16,344 nucleotides of DNA from DASRHY01 sp046765875 (GCA_046765875.1 JBKPSJ010000007.1:1-16344), one strand, 5' to 3'; shown: positions 1-7,437, numbered from the stretch's first letter. Translations and numbers: made by a program. Notes: generated from the sequence alone by a model not told the origin.

Positions 1-338
1 GCCTGCAACGTGTCCAGACGGGTCTCCGCGACGTGCGGCTGGTGGTCGAAGTCGTCACCACGGATCCCGGTCCCCGCGGTCCGGCCGAAGTAGTCGAACG
101 CGATCGCCGGATGCCCGGCATCGGCGAACCGCTCCGCGAGCTGCTCGTAGAACGGATAGAGACCGCGAATGTCCGGCAGGATCACGACGCCCACGTCACC
201 CTGGCCCGCGGCCAAGGTCGCGGAGAACTCGGTCCCGTCCGCCGAGCTCAGCGTCAGCCGCCTGGCATGCATCCGGCCACCGTTGCCGGCGCGGTCGGCG
301 GGAAGGTCGGGCGGGCTGGCGTCAGCATCGAAGCACAT
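1..338 (-). CDS. Dienelactone hydrolase family protein (N-terminal part, cut by window edge)
   Basis: Translating the minus strand from the ATG at 338 gives 112 residues of continuous protein beginning MCFDADASPPDLPADRAGNG and reaching the window edge without a stop. The segment GDVGVVILPDIRGLYPFYEQ followed by LAERFADAGHPAIAFDYFGR is the typical first strand, oxyanion-loop region and helix of the alpha/beta-hydrolase fold of the dienelactone hydrolase family (hydrolysis of ester or lactone bonds, cytoplasmic). The short MCFDADASPP leader is, from memory, common in actinobacterial members. The nucleophile (usually Cys or Ser in a G-x-C-x-G motif), Asp and His lie beyond the edge, so activity cannot be judged. 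The start is supported by a TAGGCT -10 box 7 bases upstream, suggesting leaderless translation. It follows hflX by 118 bases on the same strand, probably from its own promoter. Substrate unknown. Confidence 0.85.
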   Translation of the reverse strand, partial: MCFDADASPPDLPADRAGNGGRMHARRLTLSSADGTEFSATLAAGQGDVGVVILPDIRGLYPFYEQLAERFADAGHPAIAFDYFGRTAGTGIRGDDFDHQPHVAETRLDTLQ

Positions 339-351
339 GCCACGCAGCCTA
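339..351 (-). promoter_or_regulatory. Predicted -10 box and leaderless start of the dienelactone hydrolase gene
   Basis: On the minus strand the sequence reads TAGGCTgcgtggcATG: a TANNNT -10 hexamer (346-351) and 7 bases to the ATG, with no purine-rich ribosome-binding site. A TCGACC hexamer 16 bases upstream of the box could be the -35. This arrangement is known for leaderless actinobacterial genes. The transcription start itself is inferred. Confidence 0.5.
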
Positions 352-456
352 AGGGTGCCGGCCTACTGGTCGAGGCCGTGCTCGATCGCGTAGCGCACCA
401 GCTCCGCACCCGACCCGCTGGTCGACCGGCCGACCGCGCAGCGTGCGTGCGTCGTG

Positions 457-1902
457 CTACCTCGCGAACGGGGCGAGCTCGCCGGCCAGGTCGCCGTGCA
501 CGCGGGCCGCGAGCAGGGTGCCCTCGCCGGTGTGCTCGAGCGAGTCGACACTGCCCTCGGAGTGCACCCGCGAGACCAGGTCGCCGCGCTCGTACGGCAC
601 CAGCACCTCGACCGCGATGTCCGGCTGCGGCAGCGCCGCCTCGACCGTCGCCCGTAGCTCGTCGATGCCCACGCCGGTCCGCGCCGAGACCACCACGGCC
701 CGCGGCTCGCGCGAGAGCAGGGTCTTGATCGTCAGCGGATCGGCCACATCGGCCTTGTTGACCACGATGATCTCGGGTACGTCGGCCGCACCGATCTCGG
801 CGAGCACCTCCCGCACCGCGCTGATCTGCGACACCGGGTCGGCATGCGAGCCGTCCACGACGTGCAGGACCAGATCGGCGTCGGAGACCTCCTCCAGCGT
901 CGAGCGGAACGCCTCGACCAGGTCGTGCGGCAGGTGCCGGACGAAGCCGACGGTGTCGGTCAGCGTGTACACCCGCCCGTCGGCCGAGGTCGTCCGCCGG
1001 GTGGTCGGATCCAGGGTGGCGAACAGCGCGTCCTCGACCAGGACGCCCGCACCGGTGATCCGGTTGAGCAGCGAGGACTTGCCGGCGTTCGTGTACCCCG
1101 CGATCGCCACCGACGGCACCGCGTTGCGCACCCGCTCCTGGCGCTTGGTCGTACGCGTCTTGCGCAGGTTGGACAGCTCGCGGCGCAGCTTGGAGATCTT
1201 GGTGTTGATCCGGCGCCGGTCGGTCTCGATCTTGGTCTCACCGGGACCACGGCCACCGATGCCGCCACCTGCCGAGCCGACCCGGCCACCGGCCTGGCGG
1301 GACAGCTGGCCACCCCAGCCACGAAGCCGCTGCTTCATGTACTGGAGCTGGGCGAGCTCGACCTGCGCCTTGCCCTCCTTGGACTTCGCGTGCTGGGCGA
1401 AGATGTCCAGGATCAGTGCGGTCCGGTCGACCACCTTGACCTTGAGCCGGTCCTCCAGGTTGCGCAGCTGCGCGGGCGCCAGCTCGCCGTCGGCGATCAC
1501 GGTGTCGGCGCCGGAGGCCGCGACGAGGTTGCGCAGCTCGTCCACCTTGCCGGAGCCGATGTACGTCGCGGGATCCGGCTGCTTGCGCCGCTGGATCACG
1601 CCGTCGAGCACGTCCGACCCAGCGGTCTCGGCGAGCAGCTTCAGCTCGGCCAGTGAGTTGTCCGCGTCCTCGGCGCTGCCCTCGGTCCATACGCCGACCA
1701 GCAGCACCCGCTCCAGCAGGAGCCTGCGGTACTCGACCTCGCTGATGTCGGTGAGTTCGGTCGACATCCCGGCGACCCGGCGTAGCGCCTGGCGGTCCTC
1801 CAGGTCCAGCTCGCCGGTAGCGGGATCGTCATAGGTTGCTGATCGGATATCGTCGACGCCGCCCTCGTGGAGTTCGTCGTCGTACGGTTCGGGTTGAGTC
1901 AT
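457..1902 (-). CDS. hflX: GTPase HflX
   Basis: 481-residue GTPase of the HflX family, which binds the 50S ribosome and in other bacteria splits or rescues stalled ribosomes under stress. Order: an acidic 45-residue extension common in actinobacteria; the HflX N-terminal nucleotide-binding domain (about 50-190, with DPATYIGSGKVDEL at 110-123 and ADTVIADGELAPAQLRNLE at 132-150); a glycine-rich linker GGRVGSAGGGIGGRGPGETK (205-224) with the following coiled-coil helices; then the G domain with G1 GYTNAGKSS (269-277), G2 region FATLDPTTR (294-302), G3 DTVGF (316-320), G4 NKAD (382-385) and G5 SA (406-407). All GTP-binding motifs are intact and the length is normal. The ATG at 1902 has GGAAG 4 bases upstream. 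It lies 51 bases downstream of dapF, probably in the same transcript. Confidence 0.97.
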   Translation of the reverse strand: MTQPEPYDDELHEGGVDDIRSATYDDPATGELDLEDRQALRRVAGMSTELTDISEVEYRRLLLERVLLVGVWTEGSAEDADNSLAELKLLAETAGSDVLDGVIQRRKQPDPATYIGSGKVDELRNLVAASGADTVIADGELAPAQLRNLEDRLKVKVVDRTALILDIFAQHAKSKEGKAQVELAQLQYMKQRLRGWGGQLSRQAGGRVGSAGGGIGGRGPGETKIETDRRRINTKISKLRRELSNLRKTRTTKRQERVRNAVPSVAIAGYTNAGKSSLLNRITGAGVLVEDALFATLDPTTRRTTSADGRVYTLTDTVGFVRHLPHDLVEAFRSTLEEVSDADLVLHVVDGSHADPVSQISAVREVLAEIGAADVPEIIVVNKADVADPLTIKTLLSREPRAVVVSARTGVGIDELRATVEAALPQPDIAVEVLVPYERGDLVSRVHSEGSVDSLEHTGEGTLLAARVHGDLAGELAPFAR

Positions 1903-1953
1903 ATCGCTTCCATGGTCGCACGCTGTTCCAGTCGCGGCGACCGAAATCCAGAG

Positions 1954-2790
1954 CTACGGCAACCAGGCGTAGTCGAAAGTGCCGCGTGCGTGCACGACCG
2001 CCGGTCCGGTCAGCTCGATGTTGTCGTCCTCGCGCCACCGCACGGTCACCGTCCCGCCCGGTACGTCGACCCGGTACGTCACCGGCCGGGGCGCGGCATC
2101 TGCCTTGGCGGCGGCCACGGCCACGGCGCAGGTACCCGTGCCACACGAGCGGGTCTCCCCTACCCCACGCTCATGCACCCGCATCGCGACATGGCCGGGC
2201 CCGCGGCGTACGGCGAACTCGATGTTGGCCCCGTGCGGGTACGCGTCGACAGGCGCCCAGGTGGGCTGTTCTACGAGCGGGCCCGGGTCGCGCAGGTCGG
2301 CGACGAACGCGACGGCGTGGGGGTTGCCCATGTCGACATGGAGCGCGGACCACTGGTGGCCGTTGGCCTCGACTACGATCCGGCTCGGTCCCGGGAACGA
2401 CGGCGGGCCCATGTCCACCGTGCTGGTGCCGTCGGGGTTGAAGGCAACGGCCTTGACTCCGGCCCGGGTGCCGATCTCGACCGACTCGCCGATCAGACCC
2501 TCGTCACGCAGGTAGCGGGCGAACACCCGGATGCCGTTGCCGCACATCTCGCCGATCGAGCCGTCGGCGTTGCGGTAGTCCATGAACCACTCGCCGCCGG
2601 CCTCGACGTACGACTGCTTGTCACCGGCAACGATCCGCAGCACGCCGTCCGCGCCGATGCCGGCGTGCCGGTCGCACAGGAACCGCACCAGGTCGTCGTC
2701 GAGGTCGCCGTGCAGCGAGCCGTCGGCGTCGGGCAGCAGCACGAAGTCGTTCTCCGTGCCGTGCCCCTTCAGCCAGGCAAATCCGCCCAC
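1954..2790 (-). CDS. dapF: Diaminopimelate epimerase DapF
   Basis: 278-residue cofactor-independent epimerase converting LL- to meso-2,6-diaminopimelate, the precursor of lysine and of the peptidoglycan cross-linking residue. Both catalytic cysteines are present: Cys83 in EMCGNGIRVFARYLRDEG and Cys216 in RSCGTGTCAVAVAAA, with substrate-binding segments TENDF (12-16), HAGIGADGV (42-50) and MGNPHAV (154-160). Length is normal and two symmetric halves are visible. I chose the GTG at 2790 rather than an ATG at 2886. The protein then begins directly with the conserved GFAWLKGHGTENDF strand, the longer form would run into the preceding gene, and a TACGAT -10 box sits 6 bases upstream. It is flanked by the membrane-protein gene (51-base gap upstream) and by hflX. 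Confidence 0.96.
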   Translation of the reverse strand: MGGFAWLKGHGTENDFVLLPDADGSLHGDLDDDLVRFLCDRHAGIGADGVLRIVAGDKQSYVEAGGEWFMDYRNADGSIGEMCGNGIRVFARYLRDEGLIGESVEIGTRAGVKAVAFNPDGTSTVDMGPPSFPGPSRIVVEANGHQWSALHVDMGNPHAVAFVADLRDPGPLVEQPTWAPVDAYPHGANIEFAVRRGPGHVAMRVHERGVGETRSCGTGTCAVAVAAAKADAAPRPVTYRVDVPGGTVTVRWREDDNIELTGPAVVHARGTFDYAWLP

Positions 2791-2802
2791 GCCCCGATCG
2801 TA
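2791..2802 (-). promoter_or_regulatory. Predicted -10 box and leaderless start of dapF
   Basis: The minus strand reads TACGATcggggcGTG: a TANNNT hexamer (2797-2802) with 6 bases to the GTG and no clear ribosome-binding site. This would give dapF and hflX their own promoter, independent of the sigma-factor unit upstream. No good -35 is visible, so this rests on the -10 and the repeat of the same layout at other genes in the window. Confidence 0.42.
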
Positions 2803-2840
2803 CGGGCCGGTCAGCGGGTGGCAGGACTCAGCCGTACGCG

Positions 2841-3509
2841 TCAGTTGTGCGGAGTCGCCGGCACCGGCATCGGCCGCAGCGAGCACGACTCGACGAACCG
2901 CAGCAGGGCGGTGTCGTCCCAGCCGGCGCCACCGCGCGACACCCGGACGATCAGCCAGGTGTCCCCGAGCTTGGTCTGCGCCACCCGCTCGCCGTCTTCG
3001 TACCAGCCGAGGTGGACGATCCGCCCGGGCTGACGGACCGCGGACACCCGCAGGATGTGGTCGGCGTCGGGCGAGGTGTGCAGGACGAGCTTGCCGGCCA
3101 TGACCTTGCCGTCGGTACGAGCCGTCGGCGGGGCGAGCACGGTGTACCCGGCCTTCGTGGCCTGCGAATGCCAGCCCGCGGGAGCCAGTTCACAACCGAT
3201 CACGCCCGAGGTGGTGAGGCCCTTGGTAAGCGTCACGCTCGCCGTGGTGGGCGTGGTCGGGGCCGGACCGGCGCCGACGGGCGGATCGCCGGCGGCGAAC
3301 CAGCGCATCGGGCCGCCGGTCAGCGCGACCGCGGCGATGGCGGCTGCCACAGCGACCACGCCGGCAAGACCAAGGCGCACCCGGACCCGGCGCATGGCAC
3401 GACGGCCGCGCACCACGTCCTCTTCCACGTCGGCCGCCGGCTGGTCCTCGGCCGCGCGGTCGGCGAAGTCGGCCAGCAGCCGCCTTACCTCGTCGTCCAC
3501 CTCAGCCAC
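2841..3509 (-). CDS. Single-pass membrane protein paired with ECF sigma factor (possible anti-sigma factor)
   Basis: 222 residues: an acidic, amphipathic cytoplasmic segment (1-45, MAEVDDEVRRLLADFADRAA), one hydrophobic helix (about 46-64, LGLAGVVAVAAAIAAVALTG), a Pro/Thr linker (76-92) and an extracellular domain of about 130 residues with two cysteines (106 and 209) that could form a disulfide. The GTG start is only 6 bases after the sigma-factor stop, with CCGGGA between, so translation is probably coupled. No zinc-binding HxxxCxxC (ZAS) motif of classical anti-sigma factors is visible, so the anti-sigma role is inferred from pairing and topology alone. I do not recognise the extracellular domain. 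Membrane-anchored proteins of this layout commonly follow SigE-type sigma genes in actinomycetes. Confidence 0.8.
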   Translation of the reverse strand: MAEVDDEVRRLLADFADRAAEDQPAADVEEDVVRGRRAMRRVRVRLGLAGVVAVAAAIAAVALTGGPMRWFAAGDPPVGAGPAPTTPTTASVTLTKGLTTSGVIGCELAPAGWHSQATKAGYTVLAPPTARTDGKVMAGKLVLHTSPDADHILRVSAVRQPGRIVHLGWYEDGERVAQTKLGDTWLIVRVSRGGAGWDDTALLRFVESCSLRPMPVPATPHN

Positions 3510-3515
3510 TCCCGG

Positions 3516-4049
3516 TCACCATCCCGGCCCTGCCGTCCTCGGTGTCCGTGAGCCGGACGGCGGACCCGTCATCACCGCACGGAGCCGGCGCAGCGCCTTG
3601 GCGGTCTGGCTCTTCACCGTTCCTTCCGAGCACTCCAGCACCCGCGCCGTCTCGGCGACGTCCAGGTCCTCGAAGAACCGCAGCACCAGTACGGCGCGCT
3701 GCCGCGGCGACAGGTCGAGCAGGGCCCGGCGTACCGTCAGCAGGTCGTCGGCGTCGATGACTCCGTCCGGCCGCGGCTCGACCGTGTCGGCCGTGATCAC
3801 CTCGGGCCGACGCGACGCCCGGCGCCGGTCGTCGAGGAAGGCGTTGACCAGGATGCGATGCGCGTACGGTCCCGCGCCCTCATACCTGATCCGCCGCCAG
3901 TGCACGTAGACCCTGATCAGCGCGGTCTGGACCAGGTCCTCGGCGGTGTGCCGGTCACCCGCGGTCAGCAGCAACGCCGTCCGCATCAGCCGGTTCCGGT
4001 CGCCGAGGACGTACTCACGGAACTCCTTGTCTCGGTCACCCCCTGGCAT
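3516..4049 (-). CDS. SigE-family ECF RNA polymerase sigma factor
   Basis: 177-residue group 4 sigma factor. Region 2 occupies about 8-78 (FREYVLGDRNRLMRTALLLT, the core-binding HTAEDLVQTALIRVYVHW at 34-51, then AHRILVNAFLDDRRR). Region 4 covers about 103-157 (LSPRQRAVLVLRFFEDLDV, with recognition helix CSEGTVKSQTAKALRRLR at 140-157). The wording resembles the actinobacterial SigE-type family (the SigE-fam_strep model). The ATG at 4049 lies inside the end of miaA (14-base overlap, different frame), which links its expression to miaA. A single-pass membrane protein follows after 6 bases. No independent promoter is visible because the start is inside miaA. The trigger and target promoters cannot be told from the sequence. 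Confidence 0.93.
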   Translation of the reverse strand: MPGGDRDKEFREYVLGDRNRLMRTALLLTAGDRHTAEDLVQTALIRVYVHWRRIRYEGAGPYAHRILVNAFLDDRRRASRRPEVITADTVEPRPDGVIDADDLLTVRRALLDLSPRQRAVLVLRFFEDLDVAETARVLECSEGTVKSQTAKALRRLRAVMTGPPSGSRTPRTAGPGW

Positions 4050-5001
4050 CGGCGGACCCCGTCTTCACCCCGACTACGCCGCCGGCACCCGCGCGGTTGC
4101 CCACCATCCGGACGACCCGATCGGCCAGACCGGCGCCGTCGTACGGCAACCAGCCGATCCGCGGGTCCTTACGGAACCAGGAGTCCTGCCGTCGCGCGAA
4201 TCGCCGGGTCGCCTGGGTGGTGCGTTCGCGCGCCTCGGCCTCGGTCAGCTCACCGTCGATCACCGCGATCGCCTGCGAGTAGCCGAGGGCCCGGTTCGCG
4301 GTCCGGCCGTCGCGCAGGCCGTCGTCGAGTAGCCCGCGCACCTCCTCCAGCAGGCCGTCGTCGAACATCGCATCGACCCGCTTGGCTATCCGTTCGTCGA
4401 GCACGGGCCGTGGTACGTCGAGCCCGACCTGCACCACCTCGTCGTACACATAGCGGTGCTCGGGCAGGGTCGCGACGTACGGGCCACCGGTGATCTTGAT
4501 GACCTCGAGCGCGCGCACGATCCGGCGTCCGTTGGACGGCAGGATCTGCTGTGCCGCGGCTGGGTCGACCTCGGCCAGCCGGCGGTGCATCGCGGCGGAT
4601 CCGATCTCGGCCAGCTCGGCCTCGAGCCGCGCCCGTACGGTCTCGTCGGTGCCGGGGAAGACGAAGTCGTCGACGATCGCGCGTACGTACAACGCCGAGC
4701 CGCCGACCAGCACCGGTACGACACCGCGCCCCCGGCAATCATCGATCGCGGCCCGAGCAAGGGCCTGGAACTCCGCGACCGTCGCGGTCTGCGTCACATC
4801 AAGAATGTCGAGCAGATGATGCGGTACGCCGCGCCGCTCGGCGGATGTGATCTTGGCCGTACCGATGTCCATCCCGCGATAGACCTGCATGGCATCGGCG
4901 TTCACCACCTCGCCACCTATTCGTTGCCCCAAGGCAACTGCCAGGTCGGACTTGCCGGCGGCCGTGGGGCCGACGACAGCAACGACCGGCGGTTGGTACA
5001 T
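4036..5001 (-). CDS. miaA: tRNA dimethylallyltransferase MiaA
   Basis: 321-residue enzyme transferring the dimethylallyl group of DMAPP to N6 of A37 in tRNAs that read codons starting with U. Visible motifs: P-loop GPTAAGKS (11-18), the DMAPP/tRNA site NADAMQVYRGMDIGTAK (34-50), VGGSALYVRAIVDDF (99-113), the GRRIVRALEV segment (158-167), and the C-terminal RRFARRQDSWFRKD tRNA-binding motif (266-279). A 20-residue Gly/Ala-rich tail follows and overlaps the sigma-factor gene. Its product i6A is the substrate of MiaB, encoded upstream on the same strand. The start ATG at 5001 gives the standard N-terminus. CAGACT 7 bases upstream is one base off a TANNNT -10 box, so it may also be leaderless. 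It is divergent from the NUDIX gene. Confidence 0.97.
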   Translation of the reverse strand: MYQPPVVAVVGPTAAGKSDLAVALGQRIGGEVVNADAMQVYRGMDIGTAKITSAERRGVPHHLLDILDVTQTATVAEFQALARAAIDDCRGRGVVPVLVGGSALYVRAIVDDFVFPGTDETVRARLEAELAEIGSAAMHRRLAEVDPAAAQQILPSNGRRIVRALEVIKITGGPYVATLPEHRYVYDEVVQVGLDVPRPVLDERIAKRVDAMFDDGLLEEVRGLLDDGLRDGRTANRALGYSQAIAVIDGELTEAEARERTTQATRRFARRQDSWFRKDPRIGWLPYDGAGLADRVVRMVGNRAGAGGVVGVKTGSADARG

Positions 5002-5133
5002 GACGTCCAGTCTGACAGTGAGGCTTCCAAGGTGGCCGACGGTACCGAATTCTTATGTGGTTCTTGTGTAGGCCCCCCTGCGACCGTTCGCCTTTACAGC
5101 GCGCCGTCGGTGCCAAGCGTTAGGGTCCCGGAC
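5002..5133. promoter_or_regulatory. Divergent promoter region between miaA and NUDIX gene
   Basis: This 132-base gap has lower GC than its surroundings in the stretch 5047-5071. Towards the NUDIX gene it carries TAGGGT (5121-5126), 7 bases before the GTG (TAGGGTcccggacGTG), a good TANNNT -10 box with no ribosome-binding site. Towards miaA it carries CAGACT (5009-5014, minus strand), 7 bases before the ATG, an imperfect -10. A pair of 11-base direct repeats lies between them. Both promoters are predictions. Confidence 0.5.
5050..5071. repeat. Tandem 11-base direct repeat in the miaA/NUDIX promoter region
   Basis: TTCTTATGTGG (5050-5060) is followed immediately by TTCTTGTGTAG (5061-5071); 9 of 11 positions match. 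Its period of one helical turn and its place between two divergent genes fit a regulator-binding site, but it could also be chance in an A/T-richer spacer. Confidence 0.45.
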
Positions 5134-5589
5134 GTGGATCGCTTCCTGGTGGTGCCCGCCGCGTACGTCATCATGCGCCGAGGCGACGGTCACGTCCTGC
5201 TGTTGCTGCGCGAGGGCACCGGCTGGATGGACGGTCACTGGGCGGTGCCCGCCGGGCATGTCGAGGCCCGCGAAACCGTCTTCGCCGCCGCGTCGAGGGA
5301 GGCCGACGAGGAGGCCGGCGTCACCATCGATCCGGCCGATCTGGAGCCGTTGTGCGTGATGCACCGCACCCATCCCGACCACGACCCGATCGACGAGCGG
5401 GTCGACTTCTTCTTCACCGCGTCGCGCTGGTCCGGTGAGCCGTGCCTGATGGAGACCGACAAGGCGTCGGCGCTGGACTGGTTCGCGCTGGACAAGCTGC
5501 CCGAACCGGTCGTGCCGCATGAGCAACTTGTCCTCGACGCTCTGCGCCGCGGCTCAGTCCCGCCGGTGATCGCCTACGGCTTCGACTGA
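5134..5589 (+). CDS. NUDIX hydrolase
   Basis: 151-residue NUDIX protein, which hydrolyses a nucleoside diphosphate linked to another moiety. The Nudix box GX5EX7REUXEEXGU is complete at 41-63 (Gly41, Glu47, Arg55, Glu56, Glu59, Glu60, Gly62, Val63), preceded by WMDGHWAVPAGHVE. The reading frame stays open far upstream, but the sequence before about 5100 is the antisense of miaA. The GTG at 5134 places the first beta strand (RFLVVPAAYVIM) at the N-terminus and has a TAGGGT -10 box 7 bases upstream. The substrate (oxidised nucleotide, NDP-sugar, dinucleotide) cannot be told from the sequence. It is convergent with the NTF2-fold gene, with stop codons 5 bases apart, and is the only plus-strand gene in the tRNA-modification block. 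Confidence 0.9.
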   Translation: MDRFLVVPAAYVIMRRGDGHVLLLLREGTGWMDGHWAVPAGHVEARETVFAAASREADEEAGVTIDPADLEPLCVMHRTHPDHDPIDERVDFFFTASRWSGEPCLMETDKASALDWFALDKLPEPVVPHEQLVLDALRRGSVPPVIAYGFD

Positions 5590-5594
5590 CAGCC

Positions 5595-5972
5595 TTATTC
5601 CTGGTGCAGGCGAGGGCCGGTGTGCCCGGCCAGACACAGCCAGCGGCCGCCCTCACGCACCCAGGTCTGCGTCATCGGCATCGCGAACACCTCGAAGCCC
5701 TCACCTGCGTCGACCTCGTCGGTCACGGTGCAGGTCAGAACCGCCGCATCGCCGACGACGACAACCTCGATGTCGCCCATCTCCTGCGCTTTCCAGGAGA
5801 CGGCGCCACCGGTGTTGCGCCGGACATAACCCTCGCGGTCGTACCGGTCGCCGTGGTGCGACGTCCACTGGAACCGCGGATGGAGCAGGCCCAGCAGCGC
5901 CTCGGCGTCACCGGCCGCCAGTGCCGCCGCTCGCGCCTCGGCGGCGGCCAGCACGGCCTGCTCGGCGTTCAT
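5595..5972 (-). CDS. NTF2-fold protein (DUF4440 / SnoaL-like)
   Basis: 125 residues with the cone-shaped NTF2 fold pattern. An N-terminal helix pair (QAVLAAAEARAAALAAGDAEALLGLLHPRFQWTSH, written in parts: helix 5-17, AGD turn 20-22, LHPRFQ 30-35) is followed by strands IEVVVVGDAAVLTCTVTDEV, FEVFAMPMTQTWVREGG and RWLCLAGHTGP. The alternation of DAEALLGLLHPRF and RWLCLAGHTGP is typical of the nuclear transport factor 2/DUF4440 family, which includes small-ligand binders, ketosteroid-isomerase-like enzymes and unknowns. No catalytic set can be assigned. The ATG is 4 bases after the miaB stop, so it is very probably co-transcribed and coupled with miaB. Function unknown. Confidence 0.85.
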   Translation of the reverse strand: MNAEQAVLAAAEARAAALAAGDAEALLGLLHPRFQWTSHHGDRYDREGYVRRNTGGAVSWKAQEMGDIEVVVVGDAAVLTCTVTDEVDAGEGFEVFAMPMTQTWVREGGRWLCLAGHTGPRLHQE

Positions 5973-5976
5973 GCGT

Positions 5977-7437
5977 TCATAGCCCGCAGGCGGACGTGGC
6001 CGGCTCGAGCGGCTTCGCGCCGATGGTCGGCATGCCGAGCATCACGCCGGCAGGGGTCTGCTGTGCCGCCGACCAGGCGTCGCCCGCCCGGGTCCGGCGT
6101 ACCGACCCGAACGTATCCGCGACCAGGTGATGCGGCGCGGCGTAGGTCACCTCGACCGACACCATGTCGCCCGGCCGGGGCTGCTCGACGGAGGAAGGTA
6201 CGGCGAAGTGGACCAGCCGGTTGTCCCGGGCCCGGCCGGACAGCCGGTGTGTGCTGGCGTCCTTGCGGCCCTCCCCCTCGGCGACAAGTAGTTCGACGGC
6301 CGTGCCAACCAGCTGCTTGTTCTCGTCCCAGGCGATCTGGTCCTGCAGTTCGACCAGCCGCTCGTAGCGTTCCTGCACAGCCGCGTGCGGCACCTGATCG
6401 GGCATCGACTCCGCCGGCGTACCGGGGCGCTTGGAGTACTGGAACGTGAACGCACCGGAGAACCGGGCCTGGCGTACGACATCCAGAGTGTGCTCGAAGT
6501 CCGCGTCGGTCTCGCCCGGGAAGCCGACGATGATGTCGGTGGTGATCGCCGCGTCCGGCATCGCCGCGCGGACGTCGTCGATGATGCGCAGGTAGCGGTC
6601 GCGCCGGTACGAGCGACGCATCGCCCTGAGCACGGAGTCGGAACCGGACTGCAGCGGCATGTGCAGCGACGGCATCACGTTCGGGGTCTCGGCCATCGCC
6701 TCGATCACGTCGGCGGTGAAGTCGCGCGGGTGCGGCGACGTGAACCGGACGCGCTCCAGTCCGTCGACCGAGCCGCAGGCACGCAGGAGCTTGCCGAACG
6801 CGTACCGGTCGCCGAACTCCACGCCGTACGAGTTGACGTTCTGCCCCAGCAGCGTGACCTCGAGGACGCCGTCGGCGACCAGCGCGGAGACCTCGGCCAG
6901 GATGTCGCCGGGGCGGCGGTCCTTCTCGCGGCCGCGCAGCGCCGGGACGATGCAGAACGTGCAGGTGTTGTTGCAGCCGACGCTCACCGACACCCAAGCC
7001 GAGTACGCCGACTCGCGCCGGGCCGGCAGCGTCGACGGGAACACCTCGAGCGACTCGAGGATCTCCACCTGGGACTCGCGCTCGACCCTTGCGCGTTCGA
7101 GCAGCACCGGCAGGGAGCCGATGTTGTGCGTACCGAAGACCACGTCGACCCACGGCGCCCTGCGGACGATCGAGTCCTTGTCCTTCTGCGCCAGGCAGCC
7201 GCCGACCGCGATCTGCAGGTCCGGCTTACGCGCCTTGACCGGGGCGAGGTGGCCGAGGTTGCCGTACAGCTTGTTGTCCGCGTTCTCCCGTACCGCGCAG
7301 GTGTTGAACACGACCAGGTCGGCCTGCTCGCCGGACGGCGCGCGGACGTAGCCGGCCTCCTCGAGCAGGCCGGACAGCCGCTCGGAGTCGTGGACGTTCA
7401 TCTGGCACCCGTAGGTGCGCACCTCATAAGTACGCAT
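5977..7437 (-). CDS. miaB: tRNA-2-methylthio-N6-dimethylallyladenosine synthase MiaB
   Basis: 486-residue radical-SAM methylthiotransferase that converts i6A37 (the MiaA product) to ms2i6A37 in tRNA. The N-terminal UPF0004 domain has the three ligands of the auxiliary [4Fe-4S] cluster: Cys11 (YGCQMN), Cys47 (FNTCAVREN) and Cys81 (GGCLAQ). The radical-SAM triad is Cys155, Cys159, Cys162 (GCNNTCTFC), followed by LLGQNVNSYG (197-206), TSPHPRDF (233-240), LHMPLQSGSD and DIIVGFPGET. A TRAM RNA-binding domain spans about 372-440 and a 40-residue tail follows. I chose the ATG at 7437 because MRTYEVRTYGCQMN is the normal N-terminus; an in-frame TTG at 7449 would lie on the predicted -10 box. An NTF2-fold gene follows after 4 bases. 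The recX gene often found upstream in actinomycetes is not here. Confidence 0.97.
   Translation of the reverse strand: MRTYEVRTYGCQMNVHDSERLSGLLEEAGYVRAPSGEQADLVVFNTCAVRENADNKLYGNLGHLAPVKARKPDLQIAVGGCLAQKDKDSIVRRAPWVDVVFGTHNIGSLPVLLERARVERESQVEILESLEVFPSTLPARRESAYSAWVSVSVGCNNTCTFCIVPALRGREKDRRPGDILAEVSALVADGVLEVTLLGQNVNSYGVEFGDRYAFGKLLRACGSVDGLERVRFTSPHPRDFTADVIEAMAETPNVMPSLHMPLQSGSDSVLRAMRRSYRRDRYLRIIDDVRAAMPDAAITTDIIVGFPGETDADFEHTLDVVRQARFSGAFTFQYSKRPGTPAESMPDQVPHAAVQERYERLVELQDQIAWDENKQLVGTAVELLVAEGEGRKDASTHRLSGRARDNRLVHFAVPSSVEQPRPGDMVSVEVTYAAPHHLVADTFGSVRRTRAGDAWSAAQQTPAGVMLGMPTIGAKPLEPATSACGL

Noticed and set aside
419..434. Imperfect inverted GGTCG/CGACC repeat as terminator of hflX
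   Set aside because: Only 5 base pairs with a 6-base loop; far weaker than the other hairpins in the window.
443..1834. 463-residue open frame on the plus strand opposite hflX
   Set aside because: Ser/Arg/Thr-rich low-complexity translation, antisense to an intact HflX with all GTPase motifs.
2791..2886. ATG start for dapF at 2886
   Set aside because: It would add 32 non-conserved residues and overlap the preceding gene end (2841). The GTG at 2790 matches the family N-terminus.
4456..5133. Long upstream extension of the NUDIX reading frame
   Set aside because: The extension is antisense to miaA up to 5001. The Nudix domain begins right after the GTG at 5134, which has its own -10 box.
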